From an uncultured Acetatifactor sp. (GTDB lineage: Bacteria; Bacillota; Clostridia; Lachnospirales; Lachnospiraceae), in NCBI GenBank assembly GCA_910578815.1, contig CAJTSE010000018.1, forward strand, positions 8,346-72,345: a stretch of 64,000 nucleotides of DNA. The letters are read 5' to 3'. Made by a program: the position numbers and the translations under genes. This document shows, one piece after another, positions 25,418 through 33,573 of this stretch. Within the stretch, counting starts at the first letter, position 1; each line of letters starts with the position of its first letter. The notes below the pieces were generated by a model that worked only from the letters and a program-made list of their open reading frames with translations, was not told where the DNA came from and made no database searches.

Positions 25418-26305
25418 ATGCGTTATGAATTATATGTAGACAGTCTGTTCCTGGTCAATTTTGTTATGAACCTCTATATACTGCTGCTGGTGGACCGAAG
25501 CACCCTGCGGGCGGCAAAGCCGGGAAGACTGCTGTTGGCGGCCGCACTTGGAGGAGGATGTTACTTGTTAATGTTCCTGATGAGCCTGCCGGTGCCTTTA
25601 AAATTGTTCTTAGGGGCGGCTGGAGCGGTGGGAATGCTGCCTGTGGCGTTTCCTGTAAAGGGTTTGAGAAATCTTCTGAAGCTCACGGAAAGGATGCTTG
25701 TTTTTTCCTTCTGTATGGGAGGGGCATTGATTTTTCTTCTTCGTACCATTCCCTTAAAGGAAGGAATGCTGACCGGTATTTTTGGCGTTCTGCTGGCAGG
25801 CGGGTTGCTGTTTCTTTTCCTGGGGCGATTTCCCTGGGAGTCAAGGCAGGCAGAGGGAGTCTGTCCGGTTACTCTGATTCGGGGAGAAAAAAAGGTTACG
25901 GTACAGGCGCTGATTGATTCAGGAAATAGCCTGGTGGAGCCTATCAGCGGGAAACCGGTGAGTGTGGTGGACGAGGAAGTGTTTCGGAATCTATGGCAGG
26001 AAGGCTGGCAGCTGTACAGAGTAATCCCTTATCACAGTATCGGAAAGAAAAGAGGAATTTTAGAGGGGTATCTTTTGCCAAAGCTGCAGGTGGAGCTTCA
26101 CGGAATGCAAAAGGAGTTCCGGGAGGTCTGTATCGCGGTGAGTGCAGAAAAGATTTCGACAGCAGACGTGTCAGAGGCAGAATCCGTAAATATGATTTTG
26201 AATCCCCGGCTTTTGAAGAACGAAAAACGGGGAAGCCTGAAAAAAGGCAGAAATGGGGATGAATATGATATTAAAGGTTGCAATACCGGGAAGAATGAAG
26301 TTTAA
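25418..26305 (+). CDS. spoIIGA: pro-sigma-E processing protease SpoIIGA
   Basis: SpoIIGA is a membrane aspartic protease of the mother cell that cleaves pro-sigma-E after a forespore signal. The protein of about 295 residues has an N-terminal half with five or so membrane helices and a C-terminal protease domain with the catalytic motif LIDSGNSL near residue 170. The start at 25418 is preferred: AAAAGGAT lies seven bases upstream and the protein then begins MRYELYVDSLFLVNF, close to the usual N-terminus. The sigE start lies inside its 3' end, as in other spore formers. Confidence 0.92.
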   Translation: MRYELYVDSLFLVNFVMNLYILLLVDRSTLRAAKPGRLLLAAALGGGCYLLMFLMSLPVPLKLFLGAAGAVGMLPVAFPVKGLRNLLKLTERMLVFSFCMGGALIFLLRTIPLKEGMLTGIFGVLLAGGLLFLFLGRFPWESRQAEGVCPVTLIRGEKKVTVQALIDSGNSLVEPISGKPVSVVDEEVFRNLWQEGWQLYRVIPYHSIGKKRGILEGYLLPKLQVELHGMQKEFREVCIAVSAEKISTADVSEAESVNMILNPRLLKNEKRGSLKKGRNGDEYDIKGCNTGKNEV

Positions 26306-27002
26306 GATGATACGCAGGGAAAATCCGTTCTTTGGCAGAAAGAACGAGATTCATTACATAGGCGGAGCAGAGGTTCTTCCCCCGCCGTTGGAGGTGGAAC
26401 AGGAGAGTCAGGTGATAAACGACCTGGGAACGGAAGTGGATGCAGAAGCAAAAGCTACTTTGATCGAGCATAATCTGCGTCTGGTGGTATATATTGCAAA
26501 AAAATTTGATAATACCGGGGTGGGAGTGGAGGATCTGATTTCCATCGGGACGATAGGATTAATAAAGTCCATCAATACCTTTAAACCGGAGAGGAACATC
26601 AAGCTTGCCACTTACGCTTCCCGGTGCATTGAAAATGAAATTTTAATGTATCTGCGGCGCAACAGCAGAATCCGTCAGGAGGTTTCTTTGGATGAGCCGT
26701 TGAATGTGGACTGGGACGGAAACGAGCTGCTGCTGTCGGATATTTTGGGGACGGATGAGGACGTAATCTATCGTGACCTGGAAAATGAGGTAGAGCGCAA
26801 GCTGTTGCTGGGGGCCATCAGCAAGCTCTCGGAACGGGAAAAAATGATTATCAATCTCCGGTTTGGCTTAGGGAACAGGGAAGGCCAGGAAATGACGCAA
26901 AAGGAAGTGGCAACCATGCTGGGAATATCCCAGTCCTACATATCCAGGCTGGAAAAGAAGATCATGCGGCAGCTAAAAAAGGAGATGAGTCTGCAGATCT
27001 GA
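26253..27002 (+). CDS. sigE: RNA polymerase sporulation sigma factor sigma-E (pro-form)
   Basis: Sigma-E directs early mother-cell transcription. The 249-residue protein has a pro-sequence followed by IHYIGGAEVLPPP, where SpoIIGA cleavage is expected just before YIGG. Region 2 (NLRLVVYIAKKF, DLISIGTIGLIK, TYASRCIENEILMYLRR) and region 4 (TQKEVATMLGISQSYISRLEKK) follow. It overlaps spoIIGA by 53 bases. ATG at 26253 has AAAAAGG upstream; ATG at 26265 would give a 28-residue pro-sequence close to the B. subtilis length. Sequence conservation with Bacillus sigma-E is high through region 2. Confidence 0.95.
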   Translation: MGMNMILKVAIPGRMKFKMIRRENPFFGRKNEIHYIGGAEVLPPPLEVEQESQVINDLGTEVDAEAKATLIEHNLRLVVYIAKKFDNTGVGVEDLISIGTIGLIKSINTFKPERNIKLATYASRCIENEILMYLRRNSRIRQEVSLDEPLNVDWDGNELLLSDILGTDEDVIYRDLENEVERKLLLGAISKLSEREKMIINLRFGLGNREGQEMTQKEVATMLGISQSYISRLEKKIMRQLKKEMSLQI

Positions 27003-27129
27003 ATATGAAAGGATAAAATGGCTTGAAAGGGGCAGAATGATGGTATATACTAAGGAGTAGGGAATTTTGGAGAAATAAAAGTGTGTTAAGCCGCCGGGTA
27101 CCTGCGGTTTGAGGAAACAGGAGTACAGG

Positions 27130-27432
27130 GTGATTAACAGAAATGATATTCTTTCCATGGAATATTTGAAAAAGACAGAGTATACAGGGTGCCATCAAGG
27201 AATGCGTTACCGCCTGGAGGGTGTGGCGGGAGAGCCGGAGGGAAAAAGGCTGCGCTGTACGGTATGGCCGGAACCCTTTAACTTTTTGAAAACTCCCGAT
27301 GAATTGAAGGAAAGTGCGGAGTTTTCGTTTGATGAGGACGGTGTCACGGATGCGGTGGCATGGATGAACGACAGGCTGTTCGAGGAAAAGGATAAGTGGG
27401 AACACGCGGGAGATTGTTGGGACAGCTATTGA
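27130..27432 (+). CDS. hypothetical protein, about 100 residues
   Basis: A soluble, acidic protein without membrane segments or recognisable motif; it contains two cysteines and a conserved-looking TVWPEPFNFLKTP segment. The GTG at 27130 has AGGAGTACAG upstream; a TTG at 27109 is an alternative. It lies 13 bases upstream of a VanZ-like gene and follows sigE by about 130 bases, so it may form a unit with the VanZ gene. I do not recognise the family. Confidence 0.6.
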   Translation: MINRNDILSMEYLKKTEYTGCHQGMRYRLEGVAGEPEGKRLRCTVWPEPFNFLKTPDELKESAEFSFDEDGVTDAVAWMNDRLFEEKDKWEHAGDCWDSY

Positions 27433-27445
27433 TGAAGGAGTATTA

Positions 27446-28045
27446 ATGATAAAATATATAGATGCGGATATGTCGCAGGCCTTAGGGTATCTGCCCTATG
27501 GCCTGGCGGTAGGGCTTCCTGTGGCTGTATTTGTGGTTTTGCTTATGAACACGGTGCGGAAAAGGAAGCAGAAGCCGCCGGTAAAGTGGGTGCCGGTCAC
27601 GGTGTTTTGTGTTTATATTGCCGTGATGCTGGCAATCACTTTTTTGTCCAGAGAGAGTGGAAGCAGGTCCGACGTGCTGGATCTGAAGCTGTTTTCTACC
27701 TGGGGAATCAACGACAGGAACAATGCCTTTGTCATAGAGAATGTTTTGCTGTTTATTCCCTATGGCTTTCTTTACTGTTGGAATTTTCCGCGGAAAAAGC
27801 GGATTCTTCGGTGTACACTTTTAGGAGCCGTGACCAGTCTGGGAATCGAGACCATGCAGCTTCTGACGGGCAGAGGGTATTTTCAGATTGACGATATTGT
27901 TACCAATACGCTGGGAGCCCTGATCGGCGGATTGCTTTACGCGGGTTGCAGCGCGCTGGGGAGATTTTGCATGCGCACGGCAGCAAAATCCAAAGTACGA
28001 GACAATCTTAAGGCGGCAAAGGAAGAAGAGGAAACAAGAGTGTAG
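27446..28045 (+). CDS. VanZ family membrane protein
   Basis: The 199-residue protein has four to five membrane helices and the VanZ signature: ENVLLFIPYGFL, then SLGIETMQLLTGRG and DDIVTNTLGALIGG. VanZ-like proteins are widespread in Firmicutes. The founding member gives low teicoplanin resistance in van operons, but most have no known function and no other van genes are here. An AAGGAG site precedes the start. The C-terminal tail is charged and cytoplasmic. Confidence 0.85.
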   Translation: MIKYIDADMSQALGYLPYGLAVGLPVAVFVVLLMNTVRKRKQKPPVKWVPVTVFCVYIAVMLAITFLSRESGSRSDVLDLKLFSTWGINDRNNAFVIENVLLFIPYGFLYCWNFPRKKRILRCTLLGAVTSLGIETMQLLTGRGYFQIDDIVTNTLGALIGGLLYAGCSALGRFCMRTAAKSKVRDNLKAAKEEEETRV

Positions 28046-28106
28046 CAAAGCGGGCGGAATTCTGATATACTATTCTTACCCAGTACAGGAAGGCAGGTAT
28101 AAACAT

Positions 28107-28310
28107 ATGGATTTAAATATGCAGGTAACCGATAGGGCCGGAGCATATATTGAACATTCTATGGTAATCTCTAATTTCCTGATCAAATTTGGAAGTCAAA
28201 TGCAGAATAGTCTATGCAGAATATTCGGTGATAACGTTCAGCATCAATGGAAAGTGAACAGCGAAGAGCGGAAAATCTTTAAGGCAGCAAAGCTGCGGCA
28301 TGGGAGTTGA
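28107..28310 (+). CDS. 67-residue protein leading the LytTR operon, unknown
   Basis: An ATG with AGGAAGGCAGG upstream opens a 67-codon frame whose stop lies two bases before the start of the LytTR regulator, so the two genes are probably coupled. The product is soluble and mixed in charge, with a central NSLCRIFGDN stretch and a basic end; it has no leader GG site and no membrane segment. It could be a small regulator of the two-component pair or an exported signal for the three ABC exporters downstream, but nothing in the sequence proves either. Confidence 0.5.
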   Translation: MDLNMQVTDRAGAYIEHSMVISNFLIKFGSQMQNSLCRIFGDNVQHQWKVNSEERKIFKAAKLRHGS

Positions 28311-28312
28311 TT

Positions 28313-29029
28313 ATGTTAGTCAGGGTGGCTGTTGTAGAGGATGAGACAGAGTTATATGGTTATTATGGGAAACTGATGGAAGCGTGGGGAAAAGCCAGAA
28401 ATGTCCGGCTTGCGCCCACGTTTATAGCGAGTGCCGAGGAATACCTTTTTAAATATGACAGGCAGAATATTTTTGACATTATTTTTCTTGATGTCTGCAT
28501 GAAGGATATGAACGGCATGGAGCTGGGGCATGAAATCAGAAAGTCCGATCGTAATGCGCAGATTGTGTTTCTCACTGGGAAGTCCGAGTATGTGTTTGAA
28601 GGGTATGAGATCGGTGCGGTGAGGTATCTGATCAAGCCTGTGAGGGAAGATGAGATGTTGAAGGCCCTGGATGCTTGTTTGGAAAAGCTTGAGGGCAGCA
28701 GGGAGGATTATCTGATCATGAAGTATCAGGGGGAGAATTTGCGGATTTCCAGAAGCGAGATCATGCTGATACAGGTTGAAGGGCATTATCTGAAGATGCA
28801 GATGGTGGACAGGGCGTATGAGTGGAAGGCCAGTTTGAAAGAGATGCTGGCGAAGCTGGACCCCGCCAGATTTGTACCGGCGAATCGGTCCGCGGTGGTA
28901 AATCTGGAATTTGTCAGTAAAATTACCCACGAGGAATGTATCCTGGAAAACGGGGAGGCAATACCGGTCAGCCGCGGTGCTTACGGGCCGTTAAATGAGG
29001 CGTTTATGAAGTACTTTTTTAAAGGATGA
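28313..29029 (+). CDS. LytTR family response regulator
   Basis: The 238-residue protein has an N-terminal receiver domain (phosphorylation aspartate in IIFLDVCMKDMNG, conserved K in LIKPV). A C-terminal LytTR DNA-binding domain (about 130-235) contains ILIQVEGHYLKM-like and FVPANRSAVVNL segments. This is the AgrA/VirR type of regulator, normally paired with an AgrC-like kinase that senses a peptide. The kinase follows 34 bases downstream. The start ATG at 28313 has a GGGAG site. Likely targets are the ABC exporter genes downstream. Confidence 0.9.
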   Translation: MLVRVAVVEDETELYGYYGKLMEAWGKARNVRLAPTFIASAEEYLFKYDRQNIFDIIFLDVCMKDMNGMELGHEIRKSDRNAQIVFLTGKSEYVFEGYEIGAVRYLIKPVREDEMLKALDACLEKLEGSREDYLIMKYQGENLRISRSEIMLIQVEGHYLKMQMVDRAYEWKASLKEMLAKLDPARFVPANRSAVVNLEFVSKITHEECILENGEAIPVSRGAYGPLNEAFMKYFFKG

Positions 29030-29063
29030 CCGGGAAGGAACAGATCGGAATCGGGAGGCGGGA

Positions 29064-29714
29064 ATGTTTCGTATTGGCGACAGAAAGTATCTGAATTATC
29101 AGGTTACCGTGATGTCCAGGCAGGTTGAGGAAGTGAATGAGATTTATATGACAATGCGCGGCTGGCGCCACGATTACCATAATCACCTGCAAAAGCTCAA
29201 GGCACATCTTGCTATGGGACAGATCGAGGAAGCAGAAAAATATTTGAATGAGCTGGAGGGAGATCTGGATGACATCAGGGTGAAATACACCACGGGTAAT
29301 GTCAGTCTGGACGCAATTTTAAACAGTAAACTGAGCATTGCCGAAAAGGAGAAGATTTGCGTCAACTGTAAAGCAGAGGTCGGAGAAAATCTGGCTGTAG
29401 AAGATATTGATCTCTGCGTCATCATGGGGAATTTGATTGATAACGCCGTGGAGTCCTGCCGGAAAATGTCTGCAGATGCAGAGCGCTTCCTGCGGATTTA
29501 TTTATGTATACGTAAGAGACAACTGTATATCGCCGTTACCAATTCCACCAGGGAAATCATCCGTAAGCTTGATGCAGAGTATATATCAAATAAGCGTGGT
29601 GATCACGGGCATGGCCTGAAGCGTGTGGATCTTGTGGTGGACAAGTATCATGGCTATATTCGGCGGGCCAACGAGCCTGGGGTGTTCTCTACGGAGATTA
29701 TGCTGCCCTTGTAA
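29064..29714 (+). CDS. GHKL (AgrC-like) sensor histidine kinase without sensor domain
   Basis: The 216-residue protein starts only 30 residues before the phospho-acceptor region (MRGWRHDYHNHLQKLKAHL). It contains a GHKL ATPase domain with the N box GNLIDNAVESC and a glycine box in HGHGLKRVDLVV. AgrC-type kinases usually have five to seven N-terminal membrane helices; here there are none. The gene has a good GGGAGG site and follows its regulator closely, so this is probably its natural length and not a broken copy. It must sense an internal signal or a partner protein. Confidence 0.85.
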   Translation: MFRIGDRKYLNYQVTVMSRQVEEVNEIYMTMRGWRHDYHNHLQKLKAHLAMGQIEEAEKYLNELEGDLDDIRVKYTTGNVSLDAILNSKLSIAEKEKICVNCKAEVGENLAVEDIDLCVIMGNLIDNAVESCRKMSADAERFLRIYLCIRKRQLYIAVTNSTREIIRKLDAEYISNKRGDHGHGLKRVDLVVDKYHGYIRRANEPGVFSTEIMLPL

Positions 29715-29738
29715 GAGGCGAAAAAGGCAGGGGATACA

Positions 29739-29775
29739 ATCGTGCACGAAAAACAGCAGTTTGTGCACGATTTTT
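29739..29775 (+). terminator. duplicated hairpin, copy 1
   Basis: ATCGTGCACGAA pairs with TTTGTGCACGAT (one G-U pair) around a nine-base loop and is followed by T residues. It begins 24 bases after the kinase gene. The stem is the same as in copy 2 but the loop differs. Confidence 0.7.
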
Positions 29776-29873
29776 GTTATCCGGAAGAAAACATGGTAAG
29801 CTGAACGGGAGGAACGTCTCTGATGAGCCGGGCTTCAGCCATGGTTTGTGCCACCCGGAAGGTACGAACCGCA

Positions 29874-29910
29874 ATCGTGCACGAAAAACGACAATTCGTG
29901 CACGATTTTT
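29874..29910 (+). terminator. duplicated hairpin, copy 2
   Basis: ATCGTGCACGAA pairs perfectly with TTCGTGCACGAT around a nine-base loop, followed by four or five T residues. It lies 135 bases after copy 1 and about 120 bases before the first ABC gene. The whole 29715-30027 gap holds these two hairpins and no convincing gene (a 36-codon frame at 29822 reads through copy 2). Confidence 0.7.
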
Positions 29911-30027
29911 ATGATTGCCGGCGTGTGTGGTAAGATAGATTTGTAAGCGGCCGCCGATGCAGAACAGGAATACAGCCTGTGTTTGAAGCGGCGATGGTGT
30001 ACAAAAGGGAAAGGGAGGAGAAATAAT

Positions 30028-31704
30028 ATGTTAAAAGATATTTACAGAAAACATGCCGGCAGATTCCTGATCAGTCTGATTCCTGTGGTGATCTTTGGGG
30101 TCATGGCCCCTCTGCGTGCCTGTATGATTCAGCTGTTGATAGATTCCGGCAATATCGGAGAGCTATTGGAAAAATTTCCGATTGTGGCTGCCTTCAGTCT
30201 GGGAGTATTATTTTTTGAGTGGCTGAGCAGAAGCCGCCAGTCAATCGTTGTGCGGGGGCTGGAAATGGATCTGCGCAATCAGTTGATGCACAGGCTGTTT
30301 TACATTTCCGCCAATCAGTTCGATAAAAAGGGACCGGACTATTATCTGGACAAATTTGGAACTGATATAAGAATGATATTGGATGACGGAGTCAATAATG
30401 TATATGACATGGTCCTGCAGGCGGTGCACATGATGGCGGCGGTGATTTATCTGCTGTGTACAGAACCCTTTATCCTGTTGGTCGCAGCGGTGGCCTGCGC
30501 GGGGCAGCTGGCATTGTCAGACCTATTAAAAAAGAAGGCTTCTCTAGCGGAAGCGAAGTATACGAAAGCCCAGGAGATCTATCTGGATGGAGTCAGGAAT
30601 GATCTGGGGGGCCATCGAGTGATCAGAGCCTTTGACGCGGTGAAGCAGGCTTTGGAGAAACAGGATAACTTAAGCGATTATGTGAGTTGGGAAACGGAAT
30701 GCGCCTCTCGAACACTGTACTGGGTGAAGGCACTGACTTCTTTTGTCAGCAATGGAGTGTTCCTGATTGTTCTGTGGAGCTGCATGTTTTTTGTGGCGGC
30801 AGGCAGGATTACGTTCGGAGAAGCGGCAGGCATTATCTATATGATAAAGTTTATTTTGACGCCTTGTAAGAAGCTTATCGGCGATTTCATTCGGTTCAGG
30901 GCACTGGGGAAGGTGACGGCGGAGCTGGAAGGCCTGTTGACAGGGGAAAGCGATCATGATAACAAAGAAAGCATAGGGGAAGAGATACAGGAAATCCGGC
31001 TGGATAACGTGTCTCAGAAGATTAGTGACGATTTTTCGCTGGATCATCTGACACTGACCTTTGAAAAGGGCAAGAAGTATGCGATAGTCGGGGAAAAGGG
31101 AAGCGGGAAATCAAGCATCTTAAAGCTGCTTACGGAATACGGAACGGATTACACGGGACACGCACTGGTTAACGGCCAGGAGCTGTCGGAGCTAAACAGG
31201 GAAAGCATTGTGCAGGTGAGTCCTTTTGCCGATCAGCAGGTATACATATTTAAAGACACTGTTTTTAATAACGTGGCGTTATATCAAAATTATTCTATAG
31301 ATCAGGTAACAGAAGCTCTGCAGAAGACGGGTATTTATGATACCGTTCGGAAGATGCCGAAGGGTATATACCAAGGAATCCGGGGGGAGGGGGAGATTTT
31401 CTCGGATTCCGAACTGCAGAGGATCGCTTTGGCAAGGCTGCTGCTGAGGAAGAAGCCGGCTGCGTTTGTGGATGAAATTACATCGGGGTTTGACAGTGCT
31501 GACGCATACGAAATGGAAAAAATGCTGCTGGATGAGGATATGACGATCATCAACATCACCGATAGATATAATCAGGCCCTGATGCGGAAGTATAATGAGA
31601 TCATTGTGATGGATGACGGCAGGATTGTGGAGCAAGGATGCTTTGACAAGCTGATGGAAAAGGAAGGGAAATTTTTCCGTTTATATAAGGCTTTTGGTGA
31701 GTAA
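30028..31704 (+). CDS. ABC exporter half-transporter with degenerate ATPase
   Basis: The 558-residue protein has an N-terminal transmembrane domain of about six helices and a C-terminal nucleotide-binding domain. Walker A is intact (GEKGSGKSS). The signature reads FSDSELQ instead of LSGGQ, Walker B is AAFVDE, and the switch histidine is replaced by aspartate (INITDRY). It is probably the catalytically weak half of a heterodimer. The ATG at 30028 has GGGAGGAG upstream. It is the first of three consecutive ABC genes behind the LytTR pair. Confidence 0.88.
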   Translation: MLKDIYRKHAGRFLISLIPVVIFGVMAPLRACMIQLLIDSGNIGELLEKFPIVAAFSLGVLFFEWLSRSRQSIVVRGLEMDLRNQLMHRLFYISANQFDKKGPDYYLDKFGTDIRMILDDGVNNVYDMVLQAVHMMAAVIYLLCTEPFILLVAAVACAGQLALSDLLKKKASLAEAKYTKAQEIYLDGVRNDLGGHRVIRAFDAVKQALEKQDNLSDYVSWETECASRTLYWVKALTSFVSNGVFLIVLWSCMFFVAAGRITFGEAAGIIYMIKFILTPCKKLIGDFIRFRALGKVTAELEGLLTGESDHDNKESIGEEIQEIRLDNVSQKISDDFSLDHLTLTFEKGKKYAIVGEKGSGKSSILKLLTEYGTDYTGHALVNGQELSELNRESIVQVSPFADQQVYIFKDTVFNNVALYQNYSIDQVTEALQKTGIYDTVRKMPKGIYQGIRGEGEIFSDSELQRIALARLLLRKKPAAFVDEITSGFDSADAYEMEKMLLDEDMTIINITDRYNQALMRKYNEIIVMDDGRIVEQGCFDKLMEKEGKFFRLYKAFGE

Positions 31705-31707
31705 AAA

Positions 31708-33573
31708 ATGTTTTGGAGTGAAAATATGAAAATCAACGGGAATAGGAAAGAAAAGAAGTATTCGTTGTTTGGTAACGTGCGGTACTTGTACAAAACTTTG
31801 TATGAAGTAAAGCCCGCCATGAGGCTGGGGGTGTATGGAACGGTATTTTTCAATCTGGCAGGGCAAATGTTGGGGACGATCACCCTTGCCGCAGTTGTTG
31901 CCAGTATCACGGAAAAGGGGAGGATGGGCCATTATCTGATGGTAATGGCCATCGTGCTGGGAGTGTTTCTGCTCTGTCGGTTTGGAAGCCAGTATATTAA
32001 GTCATGGAGCGACTATTATTACGAGTCCACCCAGAACAGGGAGTTTCTGATGAGGCTTGTCTGGAAAAGCCTGCACGCGGATTATGATAATGTGGAGTCT
32101 CCCGCGCAGCAGCGTCTTCTGACCAGGGCGACCCATGCCGTCAATATGTACAGGGATGGTGTAAATTTGATTTATATCAATTACCCACTGATCGTTTCCA
32201 CGGTTCTGGGGATTCTCCTTTATTCCCTGACTATCTCCTTTTTTGACTGGCGGATAATGGCGATTATAGTGGTCATGTCCGTTGTAAGCTCTTTGCTGGA
32301 GGCGCGGTCCCGTAAATTCAGAGCAAAAACCATGGATGAGCAGTTCAGAATATGGGGCAGGTTCTTTTATCTCAAACAGCAGACAACCTCTGTGGAGAAT
32401 GGCAAGGATATTCGTATCTACAATATGGCTGATTGGTTCCGTGCCGGGTTTGACAGGCTGGAAGCCAGAAACAGGGATTTGGGGGGAAAGCAGTGCCGGC
32501 GCAAGTATGCAGTAAGTGTATCCGATTCCCTCTTTGCTGCGGCAAGGGACCTTCTGGCATATGGCATTCTGGTCACCGGGGTACTGGACGGCACTTTCAG
32601 CATAGCGGAATTTACGCTGGGACTGGGTGTGGTTGCCGGACTTGCCCAATGGTTTGGCATGCTGCGCTATCATATCAGTTATCTGCTGGAAGGAAATCAG
32701 ATGATATGTGAATATCGTAAAATGCTGGATTATCCCGATAAATTTCTGCGGGAGGAAGGGGTAAGCATTCCTTCCGAGTGGTATAGTCAGCTTCCTGAAG
32801 TTACATTCAAAAACGTGTCTTTCCGATATGAGGCAGAAGGCGAGGACATTTTGAAAAACGTATCCTTTTCCATTCGGCCGGGAGAAAAGATCGCGCTTGT
32901 GGGGCACAACGGGGCAGGGAAGACCACCCTGGTAAAGCTGCTGTGCGGGTTTTACCATCCTACGGGGGGAGAGATCCTGATTGGTGGTCATTCAATTGAA
33001 ACACTGAATCTGGATCAGTATCACGAGCTTCTGGCGGTAATTTTTCAGGATATTAATACGCTGCCGGTTTCCATCGCCAGCAGTATATCCGGGCGTGTAG
33101 AGGCTGAGACAGATATGGAAAAGGTCCGTGAATGCCTGCACCGCGCCGGATTGTGGAAGGATGTGGATGCTCTTGAGCGGAAGGAGCTGACGAATCTGAC
33201 CCAAAGCTTTGATCCTGACGGGATCCAGCTTTCCGGAGGCATGATGCAGAAGCTTATGCTTGCCAGGTGTTTGTATAAGGATGCTCCCATGCTTGTGCTT
33301 GATGAACCGACAGCCGCATTAGACCCCATTGCGGAAAACAATATGTATGAAGAATATAAATCGGCAACCCGGAGGAAATCAGCACTGTTTATCTCCCACA
33401 GGCTTGCCAGCACAAAGTTTTGTGATAAGATCCTTTTTCTGGATAACGGCAGAATTGTGGAAACTGGGACCCATGATGAGCTCCTGAAAAAGAAGGGGAA
33501 ATACGCGGAGGTTTTTGAGGTACAGAGTCAGTATTATAAAGAAGGAGAGGCCGAAAACCATGAAGAAGAATAA
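31708..33573 (+). CDS. ABC exporter half-transporter, ATPase intact
   Basis: The 621-residue protein has six predicted membrane helices and a complete ATPase domain: Walker A GHNGAGKTT, signature LSGGMMQ, Walker B MLVLDEP and the switch histidine in FISHRL. It can exchange a substrate, probably a peptide or lipid-like compound, across the membrane as a dimer. The start is either 31708 (GGTGAG upstream) or 31726 (TTGGAGTG upstream). Its 3' end overlaps the next ABC gene by 14 bases, so those two are coupled and are the likely heterodimer partners. Confidence 0.9.
   Translation: MFWSENMKINGNRKEKKYSLFGNVRYLYKTLYEVKPAMRLGVYGTVFFNLAGQMLGTITLAAVVASITEKGRMGHYLMVMAIVLGVFLLCRFGSQYIKSWSDYYYESTQNREFLMRLVWKSLHADYDNVESPAQQRLLTRATHAVNMYRDGVNLIYINYPLIVSTVLGILLYSLTISFFDWRIMAIIVVMSVVSSLLEARSRKFRAKTMDEQFRIWGRFFYLKQQTTSVENGKDIRIYNMADWFRAGFDRLEARNRDLGGKQCRRKYAVSVSDSLFAAARDLLAYGILVTGVLDGTFSIAEFTLGLGVVAGLAQWFGMLRYHISYLLEGNQMICEYRKMLDYPDKFLREEGVSIPSEWYSQLPEVTFKNVSFRYEAEGEDILKNVSFSIRPGEKIALVGHNGAGKTTLVKLLCGFYHPTGGEILIGGHSIETLNLDQYHELLAVIFQDINTLPVSIASSISGRVEAETDMEKVRECLHRAGLWKDVDALERKELTNLTQSFDPDGIQLSGGMMQKLMLARCLYKDAPMLVLDEPTAALDPIAENNMYEEYKSATRRKSALFISHRLASTKFCDKILFLDNGRIVETGTHDELLKKKGKYAEVFEVQSQYYKEGEAENHEEE

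Noticed and set aside
29822..29932. 36-codon frame between kinase and ABC genes as a signal peptide candidate
   Set aside because: It reads through the second hairpin, and its resemblance to the first hairpin's translation follows from the duplicated stem.
32002..32991. 329-codon minus-strand frame
   Set aside because: It is antisense to the second ABC exporter, which has complete Walker and signature motifs.
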